A stretch of 64,000 nt of DNA from a virus: IMG/VR virus record IMGVR_UViG_3300021433_000003, positions 1 to 64,000 of that record; one strand, written 5' to 3'. Position 1 is the first letter of the stretch, and each line of letters opens with the position of its first letter. The notes beneath the pieces are model-generated. The model saw nothing but the letters and a program-made list of their open reading frames with translations, was not told the origin of the DNA and did not search any database. Below, one piece after another: positions 18,776-26,177 of this stretch. Position numbers and translations under genes: made by a program.

Positions 18776-19087
18776 ATGCAGAGCTGGCTTCTAGTCCTGT
18801 TCCAGGGCATTACCGCGCTCGGCGTGCTCTACGGCATCTGGAATACGATCCTTGCCCGGCGAGAGACTGTAGCGGCGTCGCGCGAGGCTGCGGCGCATGC
18901 CCAGGCGGCGGTAACCGAAATTCAGCATGTGGCGGCCAAGGTCGAAGAGGTTCATGTTGCCACCAATTCGCTTGTTTCCAAGGCCGAGGCGGCCGCTGAT
19001 GCACGAGGTGAGCTGCGTGGTATCGAGATTGGCGAGGCGCGGGCCGCTACGGCGGCCGAAGATCAGCGCAACCCACCTCAAACATAG
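18776..19087 (+). CDS. Membrane-anchored coiled-coil protein (lysis-accessory candidate), 103 aa
   Basis: One N-terminal membrane helix (about residues 3-25, WLLVLFQGITALGVLYGIW) is followed by a long Ala/Glu-rich coiled coil and a polar tail. Topology resembles an inner-membrane spanin (i-spanin) or a small holin-associated protein. No sequence signature decides between them. It begins a run of small membrane-protein genes (18.8-20.8 kb) directly after the adhesin array, so a lysis cassette is the best inference. Confidence 0.55.
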   Translation: MQSWLLVLFQGITALGVLYGIWNTILARRETVAASREAAAHAQAAVTEIQHVAAKVEEVHVATNSLVSKAEAAADARGELRGIEIGEARAATAAEDQRNPPQT

Positions 19088-19229
19088 CCGCGATACGCGA
19101 TTTGCTGGGCTTCTGGCCTCGTGATACGGTTCCGTGCTGGAAAAAAGGACGCAGAAATGACGCTCGGTAGTGTGAAGTGGTTCACATTGAGTGAGCGTTT
19201 GCCTCCGTATCATGGAAGGCATGGTTTTC

Positions 19230-19496
19230 ATGTTCGGCACCCAAGCGCTCCTCGCCGCACACGAGCGGATGTGCATGGAAGATCGGGAGCGCACGAGGGC
19301 CATGTTTCAGGAAGTCAAGCTCAGCATCGAGGCGGTCGAGCGGCGGCAGGAAGCGGCGGCGGCCCAGCTAAGTTCGGCCCTGATCGATCTCCAGGCGTCT
19401 GTCGCGAAGATCACGATCCGGGTCGCGTGGATGCTAGGTGCAGCGACAGCCGGCGTGGTGCTGATCGAGCATTTCCATCTCCTGGCGAGACTTTGA
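19230..19496 (+). CDS. Small C-terminally anchored protein, XhlA/holin-like, 88 aa
   Basis: I chose the ATG at 19230 because GGAAGG lies 10 bases upstream; in-frame ATGs at 19212 and 19221 are alternatives. The protein has a charged amphipathic helix (about residues 10-60, RERTRAMFQEVKLSIEAVER) and one C-terminal membrane helix (WMLGAATAGVVLIEHFHLLA). That layout matches XhlA-type hemolysin/holin accessory proteins. The call is topological, not from a diagnostic motif. Confidence 0.55.
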   Translation: MFGTQALLAAHERMCMEDRERTRAMFQEVKLSIEAVERRQEAAAAQLSSALIDLQASVAKITIRVAWMLGAATAGVVLIEHFHLLARL

Positions 19497-19521
19497 CAGT
19501 CGCATGGCGGTTGTGCTAAGG
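19493..19521 (+). promoter_or_regulatory. Candidate sigma70-type promoter before 19548 gene
   Basis: TTGACA at 19493-19498 and CTAAGG at 19516-19521 are separated by 17 bases. The -35 is perfect; the -10 is weak but of a type seen in alphaproteobacterial promoters. It overlaps the end of the preceding gene. Confidence 0.35.
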
Positions 19522-19547
19522 GACGGCAGATAATCGAAGGGCGAGAT

Positions 19548-19730
19548 GTGGACCCCTACGAACTCCAGCTCCTCGTCGCTTGCGCGCGGCTGTTGGCCCA
19601 AGCCTACCCTGATACGGTAGGCTTCCATGGCGACCACGCCGCCGCCATTCGCGGGCTACACGAGGCTCTGCACTCGTTCGGGCCGCGCCCGACGTTCGCT
19701 GACCTCGAGGACGGAGTGCCGGGGCTATGA
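19548..19730 (+). CDS. Small hypothetical protein, 60 aa
   Basis: GTG start at 19548 after a GAAGGGCGAG purine-rich region. The protein is helical (MDPYELQLLVACARLLAQAY) with a short acidic tail. It overlaps the next gene by 4 bases (ATGA). No family recognised. Lies in the small membrane-protein cluster but has no membrane helix itself. Confidence 0.5.
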   Translation: MDPYELQLLVACARLLAQAYPDTVGFHGDHAAAIRGLHEALHSFGPRPTFADLEDGVPGL

Positions 19731-20134
19731 AGCGTCTCACTCAAGATCGTTTCTACGATGCCGAAGGGGTGGCGTGGAAATGGACGCGCAAAGGATGGCG
19801 GAAAGTAACCCGATCAGCCGCAAAACGGCTCGCCATCATCGCGACCATCGCTTTCTCGGCCTGCTCGCAGCTTCAGCAGTTCACCGCAACCGACGTAGCC
19901 AACGCCGGGGTCATCGCGACCAAGAGCGGTGATGCAGCCGGAGCGCAGTGCTGGGGTGCGCTGGGTGGCGCTGTGATGGCCTCTCCCGATCCAACGGGCG
20001 ATGGGCTCGCCGTGCTGGTCGAGCGATACAGGCTGGCGCAGGGCGTGGCCGCAGGGCCGTGCGCGCCGGTGATCCTGCCGATCATCTTGCAGCTTCAAAT
20101 GCTGGGGCTGCGCGTCCCGCTCGGTGGGCTATGA
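19727..20134 (+). CDS. Putative lipoprotein / spanin-like protein, 135 aa
   Basis: A basic N-terminal region of about 35 residues (RKGWRKVTRSAAKRLA) precedes a hydrophobic stretch ending IATIAFSACSQ, which looks like a signal with a lipobox-type cysteine at about residue 46. The mature part has two helical segments and a hydrophobic C-terminus (VILPIILQLQMLGLRVPL). An outer-membrane lipoprotein partner of the coiled-coil membrane protein at 18776 is possible, but the long basic extension before the signal is unusual for spanins. Overlaps the next gene by ATGA. Confidence 0.5.
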   Translation: MKRLTQDRFYDAEGVAWKWTRKGWRKVTRSAAKRLAIIATIAFSACSQLQQFTATDVANAGVIATKSGDAAGAQCWGALGGAVMASPDPTGDGLAVLVERYRLAQGVAAGPCAPVILPIILQLQMLGLRVPLGGL

Positions 20135-20322
20135 CCGAAACTCCTGACGAAGCGGTGCTGCGGAAGGCTAAGGCTGTGGCATGGGCACTCGGGATCACAG
20201 TCTACATCCGCGACGGCGGCGTCTACCAGCATGAGCCGGGGATCAAGATAGAGCCGCCGCCAGGGTCTCATCCTGAGCAGGCCGGGCGCGGGCCGATCGA
20301 CGGCAGCGCGGCTCCCGAATGA
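20131..20322 (+). CDS. Small hypothetical protein, 63 aa
   Basis: ATG at 20131 overlaps the previous stop (ATGA) and the gene ends in another ATGA. The N-terminal half looks folded (EAVLRKAKAVAWALGITVYI); the C-terminal half is Pro/Gly-rich and disordered. No function recognised. Confidence 0.5.
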   Translation: MTETPDEAVLRKAKAVAWALGITVYIRDGGVYQHEPGIKIEPPPGSHPEQAGRGPIDGSAAPE

Positions 20323-20403
20323 CGACCGCAGGCTGGATCACGCTAGGGCATCGTATTTGTGCTATGGCTGATCCTGCTTGTGCTCGGCACTGAGGAGTCC
20401 TGA
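20319..20403 (+). pseudogene. Small membrane-protein gene split by a one-base frameshift
   Basis: ATG at 20319 (overlapping the previous stop) opens MTTAGWITLG, then the frame drifts. Reading one base later from about 20352 gives IVFVLWLILLVLGTEES and a stop at 20401. Joined, this is a typical tiny phage membrane protein starting MTTAGWI and containing one helix. In the original frame the product would end after 24 residues without a helix. Either a real disruption, a sequencing/assembly indel, or a programmed shift around CTAGGGCATCG. Confidence 0.4.
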
Positions 20404-20405
20404 CC

Positions 20406-20558
20406 TTGGACCTGATCATCATCGTCATCGTGCTGCTGCTGATATTCGGCGGCGGCTTCGGATACCGCCAGTACGGATGGGGCGGCGGGATTGGCATCGG
20501 CGGAATCTTGCTGGTCGTGCTCATCATCTGGCTGCTCGTCGGACACGGGAGGCTCTGA
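20406..20558 (+). CDS. DUF3309-like small membrane protein, 50 aa
   Basis: TTG start preceded by GAGGAG at a spacing of about 9 bases. Two hydrophobic segments (LIIIVIVLLLIFGGGFGY and IGGILLVVLIIWLLVG) flank a Gly/Tyr/Trp-rich turn, RQYGWGGGIGIGG. The gross pattern resembles DUF3309 proteins of proteobacteria (two helices around W-GW-GPSGG). Stop codon overlaps the next start (TGATG). Function unknown; a holin-like role is possible from context. Confidence 0.5.
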   Translation: MDLIIIVIVLLLIFGGGFGYRQYGWGGGIGIGGILLVVLIIWLLVGHGRL

Positions 20559-20812
20559 TGGGAAATGTTCTCAAGTGGGGAACGTTGGCGTTCACGGCTG
20601 TGTCTGGCGTGCTAGGGATCTTCGCTCCAGTCTTCCCGGCCCACACGGCCGTCATGGCCGCTGGCGCAGGCGCCGCCTCCTTGGTTGCGGGCCTCTTCAT
20701 GCATCCACCTTGGGCCGAAGTGACTCCCCCGGCACCGATCGTCAATCCCGTGCCTGCTCCTGCCCCGCCGCCGACTATGCGTGTAGGGCCGACGCCGCCG
20801 CACCAGCCGTAG
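20558..20812 (+). CDS. Putative holin-like membrane protein, 84 aa
   Basis: Residues 8-25 (LAFTAVSGVLGIFAPVF) and 32-50 (AVMAAGAGAASLVAGLFM) are hydrophobic, giving a two-helix hairpin, followed by a proline-rich tail (PAPAPPPTMRVGPTPP). Size and topology fit small class II holins, but no signature motif is present. It is the last gene of the small membrane-protein cluster and would fit with the endolysin at 29336, which lies far away on the other strand. Confidence 0.5.
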   Translation: MGNVLKWGTLAFTAVSGVLGIFAPVFPAHTAVMAAGAGAASLVAGLFMHPPWAEVTPPAPIVNPVPAPAPPPTMRVGPTPPHQP

Positions 20813-20862
20813 GTAGTTTCCCCCTCTATCAACTGTCACAATCCCTGTGGTAATTAGAGGCC

Positions 20863-21495
20863 ATGGCTAAGTCTCGCTTCCCGTTTCGCCCGACGCCTCA
20901 GCCGCCCGATGTCCTGCAAATTTTACAGGACGTGAAGCAGATTCAGAATGCGCTGCAAGTGGACACGGCGGCGGGCTTGGGCCTGCTGACCGAACTCAGC
21001 CAGCAGATCGCCGACCTCAAAGCATATTTGAAGACCCGCTTCGACGCGATCGACGCGGCCGACACGCAAATCGAGGCGGATCTGAACCCGGCAATCCCGC
21101 CGGTTCCTCCTCTCGTGTATAGGAGCGCCAGCACTATGGCTATTGTTACCTCAATCAACCTGACTGCCGGCGGCGCATCCGACGGCGTTCAGTGTGTCGA
21201 TTCCTCGACCCCGCCCCAAGTTTTCCCCGGCAGCCAGATCACTTGGTCTGTGCCGATCGGCGAGGCCAACGCCTCGGATCTCGGCGTTACCCTCAATGCC
21301 GATGGCGTTACATTCAGTTTCCTGGCCCCCGCGTCGGCACCGACCGAGAGCATTACGACCTTTGGCACTTGGACAGACCCGTTAGGGGTACAGGCTCCGA
21401 TCGTAGGAGCCGCCGTCACCGTCAACATCACTGGCGTCGCGCCGCCAGAAACGTTTGTCGCGCCGATGCAGTACAGCGAGGTCAGCGGCAGCTAA
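20863..21495 (+). CDS. Hypothetical coiled-coil plus beta-domain protein, 210 aa
   Basis: ATG with TAGAGG just upstream. Residues 15-75 are helical with heptads (ILQDVKQIQNALQV, LLTELSQQIADLKAYLKTRF). Residues 90-205 are a beta-rich Ig-like domain (TSINLTAGGASDGVQCVDSS, FSFLAPASAPTESITTFG). A short helical stalk with a beta head suggests a virion decoration or accessory adhesin. It is followed by a strong terminator, closing the long + strand operon. Confidence 0.55.
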   Translation: MAKSRFPFRPTPQPPDVLQILQDVKQIQNALQVDTAAGLGLLTELSQQIADLKAYLKTRFDAIDAADTQIEADLNPAIPPVPPLVYRSASTMAIVTSINLTAGGASDGVQCVDSSTPPQVFPGSQITWSVPIGEANASDLGVTLNADGVTFSFLAPASAPTESITTFGTWTDPLGVQAPIVGAAVTVNITGVAPPETFVAPMQYSEVSGS

Positions 21496-21524
21496 CCATC
21501 CCCGTTCAGTTTCTCCCCCAAACT

Positions 21525-21553
21525 AGCGCCCCTTGCGGGCGCTTTCTTTTTCT
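21525..21553 (+). terminator. Rho-independent terminator
   Basis: Perfect 7-bp stem AGCGCCC / GGGCGCT with a 5-base loop (CTTGC), followed by TTCTTTTTCTG. It lies 30 bases after the stop of the 20863-21495 gene and marks the end of the late + strand transcription unit. Confidence 0.8.
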
Positions 21554-21577
21554 GCCATACCTCCGGACCTAGACCCC

Positions 21578-21838
21578 ATGACCGATTCGAGTAGCAGAAC
21601 AGAGACAAGCCAGCGAGCTCCCGAGGCGGATTGCGACCAGCACGCTGCGTCGCGGGAAACCGAAATTGGTTTTAGTGAGAGGTCAGATTTCGGCGCGAGT
21701 CCCTCAATGGTTGACTTCAAGAATTGTATACACTTGCGGATCGAGGGTGACATTCAAGTAAATGAGCAGATGACCCATCCCCACCCGTGTGCCTTTGTAT
21801 TTGGGAAGTTGTCCAGTTGGTTGTGGAGGCGGTGGTAG
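21578..21838 (+). CDS. Small hypothetical protein, 86 aa
   Basis: ATG at 21578, after the terminator. The product is polar (DSSSRTETSQRAPEAD) with a final hydrophobic/aromatic stretch (CAFVFGKLSSWLWRRW). Base composition here (about half GC) is lower than in the neighbouring virion genes. No family recognised; weakly supported because no good ribosome-binding site is present and it overlaps the next frame by about 50 bases. Confidence 0.35.
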   Translation: MTDSSSRTETSQRAPEADCDQHAASRETEIGFSERSDFGASPSMVDFKNCIHLRIEGDIQVNEQMTHPHPCAFVFGKLSSWLWRRW

Positions 21839-22077
21839 TGGCCCCGCTACCGAGGTGCACTCTTACCTCTTCCGTTACCAAGGAAATGATTGAGGCGGGA
21901 CGAAACGAGATTGAATCTGTGTGGTCAGAGTTTACTGGTGCCCGGGGGTTTCTTCTATGGGATGAAGTTCTTGTTTCGGTATTTCTGGCAATGAAGGAAG
22001 CTCAGAAAAACCCTCGCGTCTCAGGTCCGCTGCGATATTTTGTACCGCCGCCTCTACCGCCTCTAGACAGCGAGTGA
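21787..22077 (+). CDS. Small protein with VT-EMIEAG motif, 96 aa
   Basis: The C-terminal two-thirds reads VTKEMIEAGRNEIESVWSEF, LLWDEVLVSVFLAMKEAQK. This layout (VTxEMIEAG, then a hydrophobic helix ending in an AM-EA pair) is a small motif I associate with phage hypothetical proteins; a second copy lies at 39686-40195. The GTG at 21787 is the first possible start but a later one is likely, since the first 25 residues look non-coding. Function unknown. Confidence 0.45.
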   Translation: MCLCIWEVVQLVVEAVVVAPLPRCTLTSSVTKEMIEAGRNEIESVWSEFTGARGFLLWDEVLVSVFLAMKEAQKNPRVSGPLRYFVPPPLPPLDSE

Positions 22078-22142
22078 TCCGCGCCACAACCGGCTTGACG
22101 CTGCCGAAATCGCGGGCGTAGGCTAGCCCTCGCCAACGAAAA

Positions 22143-22169
22143 AGGCCCCGCAGCGGCAAACTGCGGAGC
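22143..22169 (+). terminator. GC-rich hairpin, possible terminator or attenuator
   Basis: GGCCCCGCAG and CTGCGGAGCC pair around a CGGCAAA loop. The tract after it (CGATTCTTTG) is only weakly T-rich. It precedes the RHH-like gene at 22208 by about 40 bases and could attenuate transcription entering the primase unit. Confidence 0.45.
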
Positions 22170-22207
22170 CCGATTCTTTGACACCGTTCCTTGCACCGGA
22201 GGAAGCG

Positions 22208-22456
22208 ATGTCGCGAACTGATATATCCAAACCATCCCCACAATTCAAGGCTGGCCGTCTCGATAAGGGCCTGCGCTCCTGTCTGCAAATAATGCTGACG
22301 GATCGCCAGCTTGAGCGGATTACAGAAGATGCCGAGGCTAGGGGGCTCACCGGGTCCGAATTTGGTCGGCGCGTTCTCTGGTCCTACGTTACGACGCACG
22401 AGCATCCGGCAGCGAAGCACCGGCGCTGGTGTGCCGAGCATCTCGCCGGCAAATGA
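22208..22456 (+). CDS. RHH-like DNA-binding protein, 82 aa
   Basis: ATG at 22208 with GGAGGA 5 bases upstream. Residues 28-62 (LTDRQLERITEDAEARG, LTGSEFGRRVLWSYV) have the strand-helix-helix pattern of ribbon-helix-helix repressors or accessory proteins. The C-terminus is short and basic (AAKHRRWCAEHLAGK). It lies directly before the primase-helicase-like gene and could regulate it or the replication block. Function is inferred from fold pattern only. Confidence 0.5.
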   Translation: MSRTDISKPSPQFKAGRLDKGLRSCLQIMLTDRQLERITEDAEARGLTGSEFGRRVLWSYVTTHEHPAAKHRRWCAEHLAGK

Positions 22457-22487
22457 GGCCGAGCCATATCGCGCGGTGCTATCGGCC

Positions 22488-23804
22488 ATGAGCGAGCAGG
22501 TCCGTCGGCCGCACCACAACCACACCGCCGAGTTGTTCGACCTAGCGGCCCTCAAACAGACCGATGCCCGCACGATAATCTCCCGCTACGTCCCGCTGAC
22601 CTATAAAACCAAGTACGCGGTCGGCCTTTGCCCGTTCCATCAGGAGAAACATCCGTCATTCGTTGTTTGGCCGATCGGGTTTAAGTGCTTCTCCTGCGGG
22701 GAAAGCGGAGATTCCATTTCATTTGTCCAGAAGATCGAGCGCATCAGCTTCGTCGATGCTTGTGTCAAGCTCGGCGTCGAGAAGCTCGACCCGGATGAGG
22801 CCGGCCGTCGCAATCACCTTGCCGCGATAAATCAACTTGCGATCGCTTGGCAAAAGCGCCGTCTCATCGACCCCATTAAGGTCGCCGATGATGACCATGA
22901 GAGACAGCTTCTCGCGGCCGAGCCAAACGAGGTCCGCTACCTTCACGCCATCCACGAGCAAAATGAGGCCCTCAACGTCCGCAGCCTCGCCAGCGGACAT
23001 CTGAAGGATCTGCCAGCCGAGCAATGGCTGGTCCCGGATGTCCTGCCGCTGGGAGCCGTCTGTTTGTTCAGCGGGGCCGAGGGCAGCGGGAAATCCTACC
23101 TGCTGCTGGACTTGATGATCGCCGCCGCGACCGGGCAGGCTTGGGTCGGGCAACAACTGGCGAATCCTGTTCGCTCATTCGCTTGGTTCTGCGAAGACCC
23201 CGAGCACACGGTGCTGTGGCGTCGGGACAAGCTGCTGTCCTCCCGCGGTCTGCGGCCCGGCGATCTTGAAAACCAGATCGACTACTCGTCGCGCTATGGC
23301 CTCGACAGTTGGCTCCTTGATTTTGATCAGCGCAATGAGCGCTGCAAACCGACCCAGCTTTGGCGCTGGCTGATCGCGCACGGCTATTTAGAAGGACGCC
23401 AGCTCGTCATCTTCGATACCCGCGACGACATGATGAACGGCGATCCATACCGGCCTCGCGTTGCGCGGGCGACAATGTTGTTTCTTACGGAGTGGGCGCG
23501 TGACAACAATGCCTGCGTGCTTTTGACAACGCATCCGCCAAAGCCGAGCGGGGGATCTAATACGCCGGCCACGCAGTACGGGGGATCGCAGCAATGGCGC
23601 GCGAAGGCCAGGACGCATCTACATCTGGAACGCCCTATGGTCTGGTCGAAGGACGAGAAGCGGATGATCCCCGAGGGGCCGAAAGGAAACCGGCTCCTGA
23701 CTGTCAGCAAGTCAAATTGGGGAAAGGACGGGACAGCGATCCCGATTCGCTGGGACTACGATCAACACTGCTTTGTTTTCGATGAATGGCGAGCGCCGCA
23801 CTGA
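22488..23804 (+). CDS. CHC2 zinc finger fused to RepA-like ATPase, replicative primase/helicase-like, 438 aa
   Basis: Start ATG at 22488; longer in-frame starts overlap the previous gene heavily. Residues 30-85 form a primase-type CHC2 zinc finger with C48-P-F-H51 and C67-F-S-C70 (FKCFSCGESGDSISFVQ). No TOPRIM domain follows. Residues 190-320 are a RecA-fold ATPase of the RepA/AAA_25 type: Walker A GAEGSGKS at 196-203, FAWFCEDPEH, and Walker B LVIFDTRDD with D310. A sensor-like LLTTHPPK follows near 355. Such proteins act at the phage replication fork or origin; template recognition by the finger plus hexameric translocation is the likely role. The missing TOPRIM is unusual. Confidence 0.75.
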   Translation: MSEQVRRPHHNHTAELFDLAALKQTDARTIISRYVPLTYKTKYAVGLCPFHQEKHPSFVVWPIGFKCFSCGESGDSISFVQKIERISFVDACVKLGVEKLDPDEAGRRNHLAAINQLAIAWQKRRLIDPIKVADDDHERQLLAAEPNEVRYLHAIHEQNEALNVRSLASGHLKDLPAEQWLVPDVLPLGAVCLFSGAEGSGKSYLLLDLMIAAATGQAWVGQQLANPVRSFAWFCEDPEHTVLWRRDKLLSSRGLRPGDLENQIDYSSRYGLDSWLLDFDQRNERCKPTQLWRWLIAHGYLEGRQLVIFDTRDDMMNGDPYRPRVARATMLFLTEWARDNNACVLLTTHPPKPSGGSNTPATQYGGSQQWRAKARTHLHLERPMVWSKDEKRMIPEGPKGNRLLTVSKSNWGKDGTAIPIRWDYDQHCFVFDEWRAPH

Positions 23805-23817
23805 TCGCGGTGGGCGG

Positions 23818-24288
23818 TCACTCGGCGGCGGCGTCCTTCTCATGGTTCGGGTCTTCGCCCTCCGGCAGCCATTTCCCTCGCCAAGTACCCAGCCACTCGT
23901 GCCGTAGGCTAGGTGTTCCGTCTTTTTTCAGCAGCCGGATAAACCGTTCGCCCATTGAGACGCCATGAGGAGTAGAGGCGAACTGCGATTCCAACGTGCG
24001 GACCTCGTACCGGCCTTTGCGCCCGGTGAGGGCGTTGAGTGATCTGCGGTCTCGTTTCCACTCGTATAGCAGGTGCGTAGGCATGTCGGCGTTCGCGAGC
24101 ACTCCCGCGGCGGACTTCGCCTCGTCTATGCCGCGCTCTGCGCTTGATACTGCCGCCGCCGCCTCGGCAAGCCTCTCCGCGAACTGCTGGCGGATCTCGG
24201 CTATATGCCTGTCCAGTTCGTCTTGGATGTCGCGATGACGATCGCGGGCAGCTTTCAGCGCGCGGTAAAGCTCCGCATTCTCAGCCAT
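23818..24288 (-). CDS. Coiled-coil hypothetical protein, 156 aa
   Basis: Last gene of the minus-strand recombination operon. Residues 1-70 are a charged coiled coil (LYRALKAARDRHRDIQDELD, FAERLAEAAAAVSSAERGID). The second half reads LNALTGRKGRYEVRTLESQF and RLRHEWLGTWRGKWLPEGED, a possibly small beta domain. No family recognised. It overlaps the preceding zinc-finger gene by 8 bases and ends 14 bases from the convergent primase-like gene, with no clear terminator in between. Confidence 0.6.
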   Translation of the reverse strand: MAENAELYRALKAARDRHRDIQDELDRHIAEIRQQFAERLAEAAAAVSSAERGIDEAKSAAGVLANADMPTHLLYEWKRDRRSLNALTGRKGRYEVRTLESQFASTPHGVSMGERFIRLLKKDGTPSLRHEWLGTWRGKWLPEGEDPNHEKDAAAE

Positions 24289-24451
24289 CTGGCAACTCCT
24301 CCTCTATTTCGCCCGCGCCACCACATGTCGGGCAGCACTTGACGGCCACTTCCGGCCAAGGACTAGATGTCGGCGGTGCAATCTCAAATTCGATAAAACC
24401 TTCCCCCTTGCATTCAGGACAGGTACGGATTCCATCCAGGATTTCATCCAT
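24281..24451 (-). CDS. Zinc-finger microprotein with two CxxCxGxG-type motifs, 56 aa
   Basis: ATG at 24451 overlaps the stop of the upstream zinc-finger gene. CPECKGEG and CPTCGGAG are DnaJ-type CxxCxGxG half-sites, enough for one zinc site, separated by about 25 residues. It ends EIEEELPDG, almost the same end (EELPD/EELSDG) as the two genes upstream. Role unknown; could be a chaperone-like or RNA/DNA-binding accessory. Confidence 0.65.
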   Translation of the reverse strand: MDEILDGIRTCPECKGEGFIEFEIAPPTSSPWPEVAVKCCPTCGGAGEIEEELPDG

Positions 24452-24623
24452 CGGACAACTCCTCCATTCCGATCGGCTCGACTGTAATCTCGCCCTCTCC
24501 GTCACAGAGCGGACAGGTATCTAGCCAAGTTTCAAACCGCCCACTTGGCGGCGATGGGCGGCGGCTTTCGTACTCAACGACCTTTTCCCCATTGCACTCA
24601 GGGCAGATGCGAATGTTACTCAT
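24444..24623 (-). CDS. Zinc-finger microprotein, paralogue, 59 aa
   Basis: ATG at 24623 overlaps the previous stop by ATGA. CPECNGEK and CPLCDGEG form the cysteine pairs; the protein ends with MEELSDG. It is evidently related to the next gene downstream (24281-24451). The pair looks like a tandem duplication of a DnaJ-type zinc-finger unit without any J domain. Confidence 0.65.
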   Translation of the reverse strand: MSNIRICPECNGEKVVEYESRRPSPPSGRFETWLDTCPLCDGEGEITVEPIGMEELSDG

Positions 24624-24799
24624 CGCCACCCGCGGTCTCGGTCAAGTTGTTCATGCTCTTCCTCGCGCTCACGTCGATCTTCGTCACGCGCCGCCCGTTC
24701 GCATTCGCGTGAGCCGCAAGTATCGCGACGATCAAAGACACGATCATCGAGCATCCCCATTTCTTTCCCGCAATTCCAACAATGTCTCATTTTAAGCAT
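24620..24799 (-). CDS. Zinc-finger microprotein with charged tail, 59 aa
   Basis: ATG at 24799 lies inside the stop region of the Sak4-like gene; an internal ATG at 24790 is possible. HCWNCGKEMG and TCGSRECERA supply four cysteines spaced C-x2-C and C-x4-C. The last 25 residues are extremely charged (ARDEDRREREEEHEQLDRDR). It is below the usual ORF length cut-off but fits the operon exactly, overlapping both neighbours. Confidence 0.6.
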   Translation of the reverse strand: MLKMRHCWNCGKEMGMLDDRVFDRRDTCGSRECERAARDEDRREREEEHEQLDRDRGWR

Positions 24800-26177
24800 C
24801 GGGCAACTCCTCCATGCGCTTGGTTCGGGCCGCAGCGAAAGCCGGGGCGAGGCGCGGGAGCGCGACGTTGTAGGCCTCGATGTGGTGGAAGTTCTCGCCG
24901 GTCAGCGCCGCCAACTCGGCACGATCACGACATTGAGTAGCTGCCCGATCGAATCGCGCGCGCCAGCCTCGATAGTCGGCTTGGCCGTTGAGACGCGGCG
25001 GTGTGATTTCACCAGTAGTAGAGTTCCCGCCCGAGCCGTCCAAAGGGCTTGCGTCCTCTGCGGCGCTGGCCGCTGGTTGCGAGGAGCCGGCTTTGGGCTC
25101 CTGCGGGCGCTCCGGGACCGGAGGCTCGCCGGCGGCCTCCGTAGCGGCCGGAATGTCTGGTGCGCCGGTTCGAATCTCTTCCCCCGAATCGTCCGAACAC
25201 ATTTGCGGCCGGTTGGCCGGTTGGCCGTCTTCGCTATGAGACGGTGGCGCACCATGTTCTGCATCCGCGCTCTCGGCGATGCTGCGGAGATTATCCATCT
25301 GATCAACCAATCGCGCTTGCGTAGCGCGACCGAGCTTGTGCCAATGCGCTTTCATCGCCTCGACGCCCTTTCCGGCCGCTTCCTCGGCCTGGCGCCGCAA
25401 GGTGAGCAGCTCCTTGTCGACGGGCTCGCCTCCGGCTACCCACTGTCTGATTAGTTCGCCCGTCTTCTCGCTGATCTGCTCGCCGTCAGGGAACGCCGCC
25501 CACAGATCCTCGGGGCATTTCTCGACGACGGGCTTGCCAAGGTCGGCGCGCGACCCGAGCGGCAGAAAAAGCTGCACGGTCGTCTCAAAGATGAAGCGCT
25601 TGTCTTGTATCGGCGTAAACCCCTCAGAAATGATATCGCCTACGCGTACACCAGCCGGTAGCGGCACGTCCTTGGACGTGTACTGCTTCATCTTCTCTTT
25701 GGCTCGGAGTCCGATCAGCAGGTGCATGTGGCTGTTGAGGAGCCGGTTCACGTACTTCTTGTGGCGCGCCTTGGGACGACTCCATTTCACCAAGCCTTCT
25801 AGCGGCTTGCCTTCCCGGTTCTCTCCAGCGTCGGCGATCTCCAGAATGCCGCCGAACCCTTCCCATTCGTGCGAACCGGAGTCCAGAACTAGGACTTCCA
25901 CTCCAGCTTTCTCTGCGTCGTCGATTGCCTCAATGTAGCGTTCTGGTGTGAACGGTGGGGTGAGCTCGCCGTAGAGATACCCGCCAGGCACGCGGGCGGC
26001 ATAGATCCGGCCACGGCCGGTTTCGGTGTCGATCATGCCGAGCTTGCCGTTTGGCCCGGCAAGTCCGCGCCCGAGCAGCAACAAACTCAGCGTCTTGCCG
26101 CAGCCCGACACCCCATAGGCCGTGACGATGATGTGCGAGCCCAGCCGAGCAGCCGGCGCGAAGGTGACGATGCTCAT
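24792..26177 (-). CDS. Sak4-like / AAA_24 RecA-fold recombination ATPase, 461 aa
   Basis: The ATG at 26177 overlaps the previous stop. Residues 15-240 are the ATPase core: Walker A GVSGCGKT at 22-29, LGMIDTETGRGRIYA, and Walker B EVLVLDSGSHEW with D99. This matches the AAA_24/Sak4 family, single-strand-annealing-associated RecA-like ATPases of phages. Residues 250-461 are a low-complexity acidic/proline-rich linker and a C-terminal helical region (YRGWRARFDRAATQCRDRAE). Coupling with the RecE-type exonuclease two genes upstream supports a recombination role. Confidence 0.75.
   Translation of the reverse strand: MSIVTFAPAARLGSHIIVTAYGVSGCGKTLSLLLLGRGLAGPNGKLGMIDTETGRGRIYAARVPGGYLYGELTPPFTPERYIEAIDDAEKAGVEVLVLDSGSHEWEGFGGILEIADAGENREGKPLEGLVKWSRPKARHKKYVNRLLNSHMHLLIGLRAKEKMKQYTSKDVPLPAGVRVGDIISEGFTPIQDKRFIFETTVQLFLPLGSRADLGKPVVEKCPEDLWAAFPDGEQISEKTGELIRQWVAGGEPVDKELLTLRRQAEEAAGKGVEAMKAHWHKLGRATQARLVDQMDNLRSIAESADAEHGAPPSHSEDGQPANRPQMCSDDSGEEIRTGAPDIPAATEAAGEPPVPERPQEPKAGSSQPAASAAEDASPLDGSGGNSTTGEITPPRLNGQADYRGWRARFDRAATQCRDRAELAALTGENFHHIEAYNVALPRLAPAFAAARTKRMEELPDA

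Noticed and set aside
19157-19250. Cold-shock-protein-like start MTLGSVKWF
   Set aside because: Only the first nine residues resemble CspA; the frame continues without RNP motifs and runs over the holin-like gene, so it is most likely chance.
22176-22207. TTGACA as a promoter for the 22208 gene
   Set aside because: No -10-like sequence lies 16-19 bases downstream; the stretch leads directly to the ribosome-binding site.
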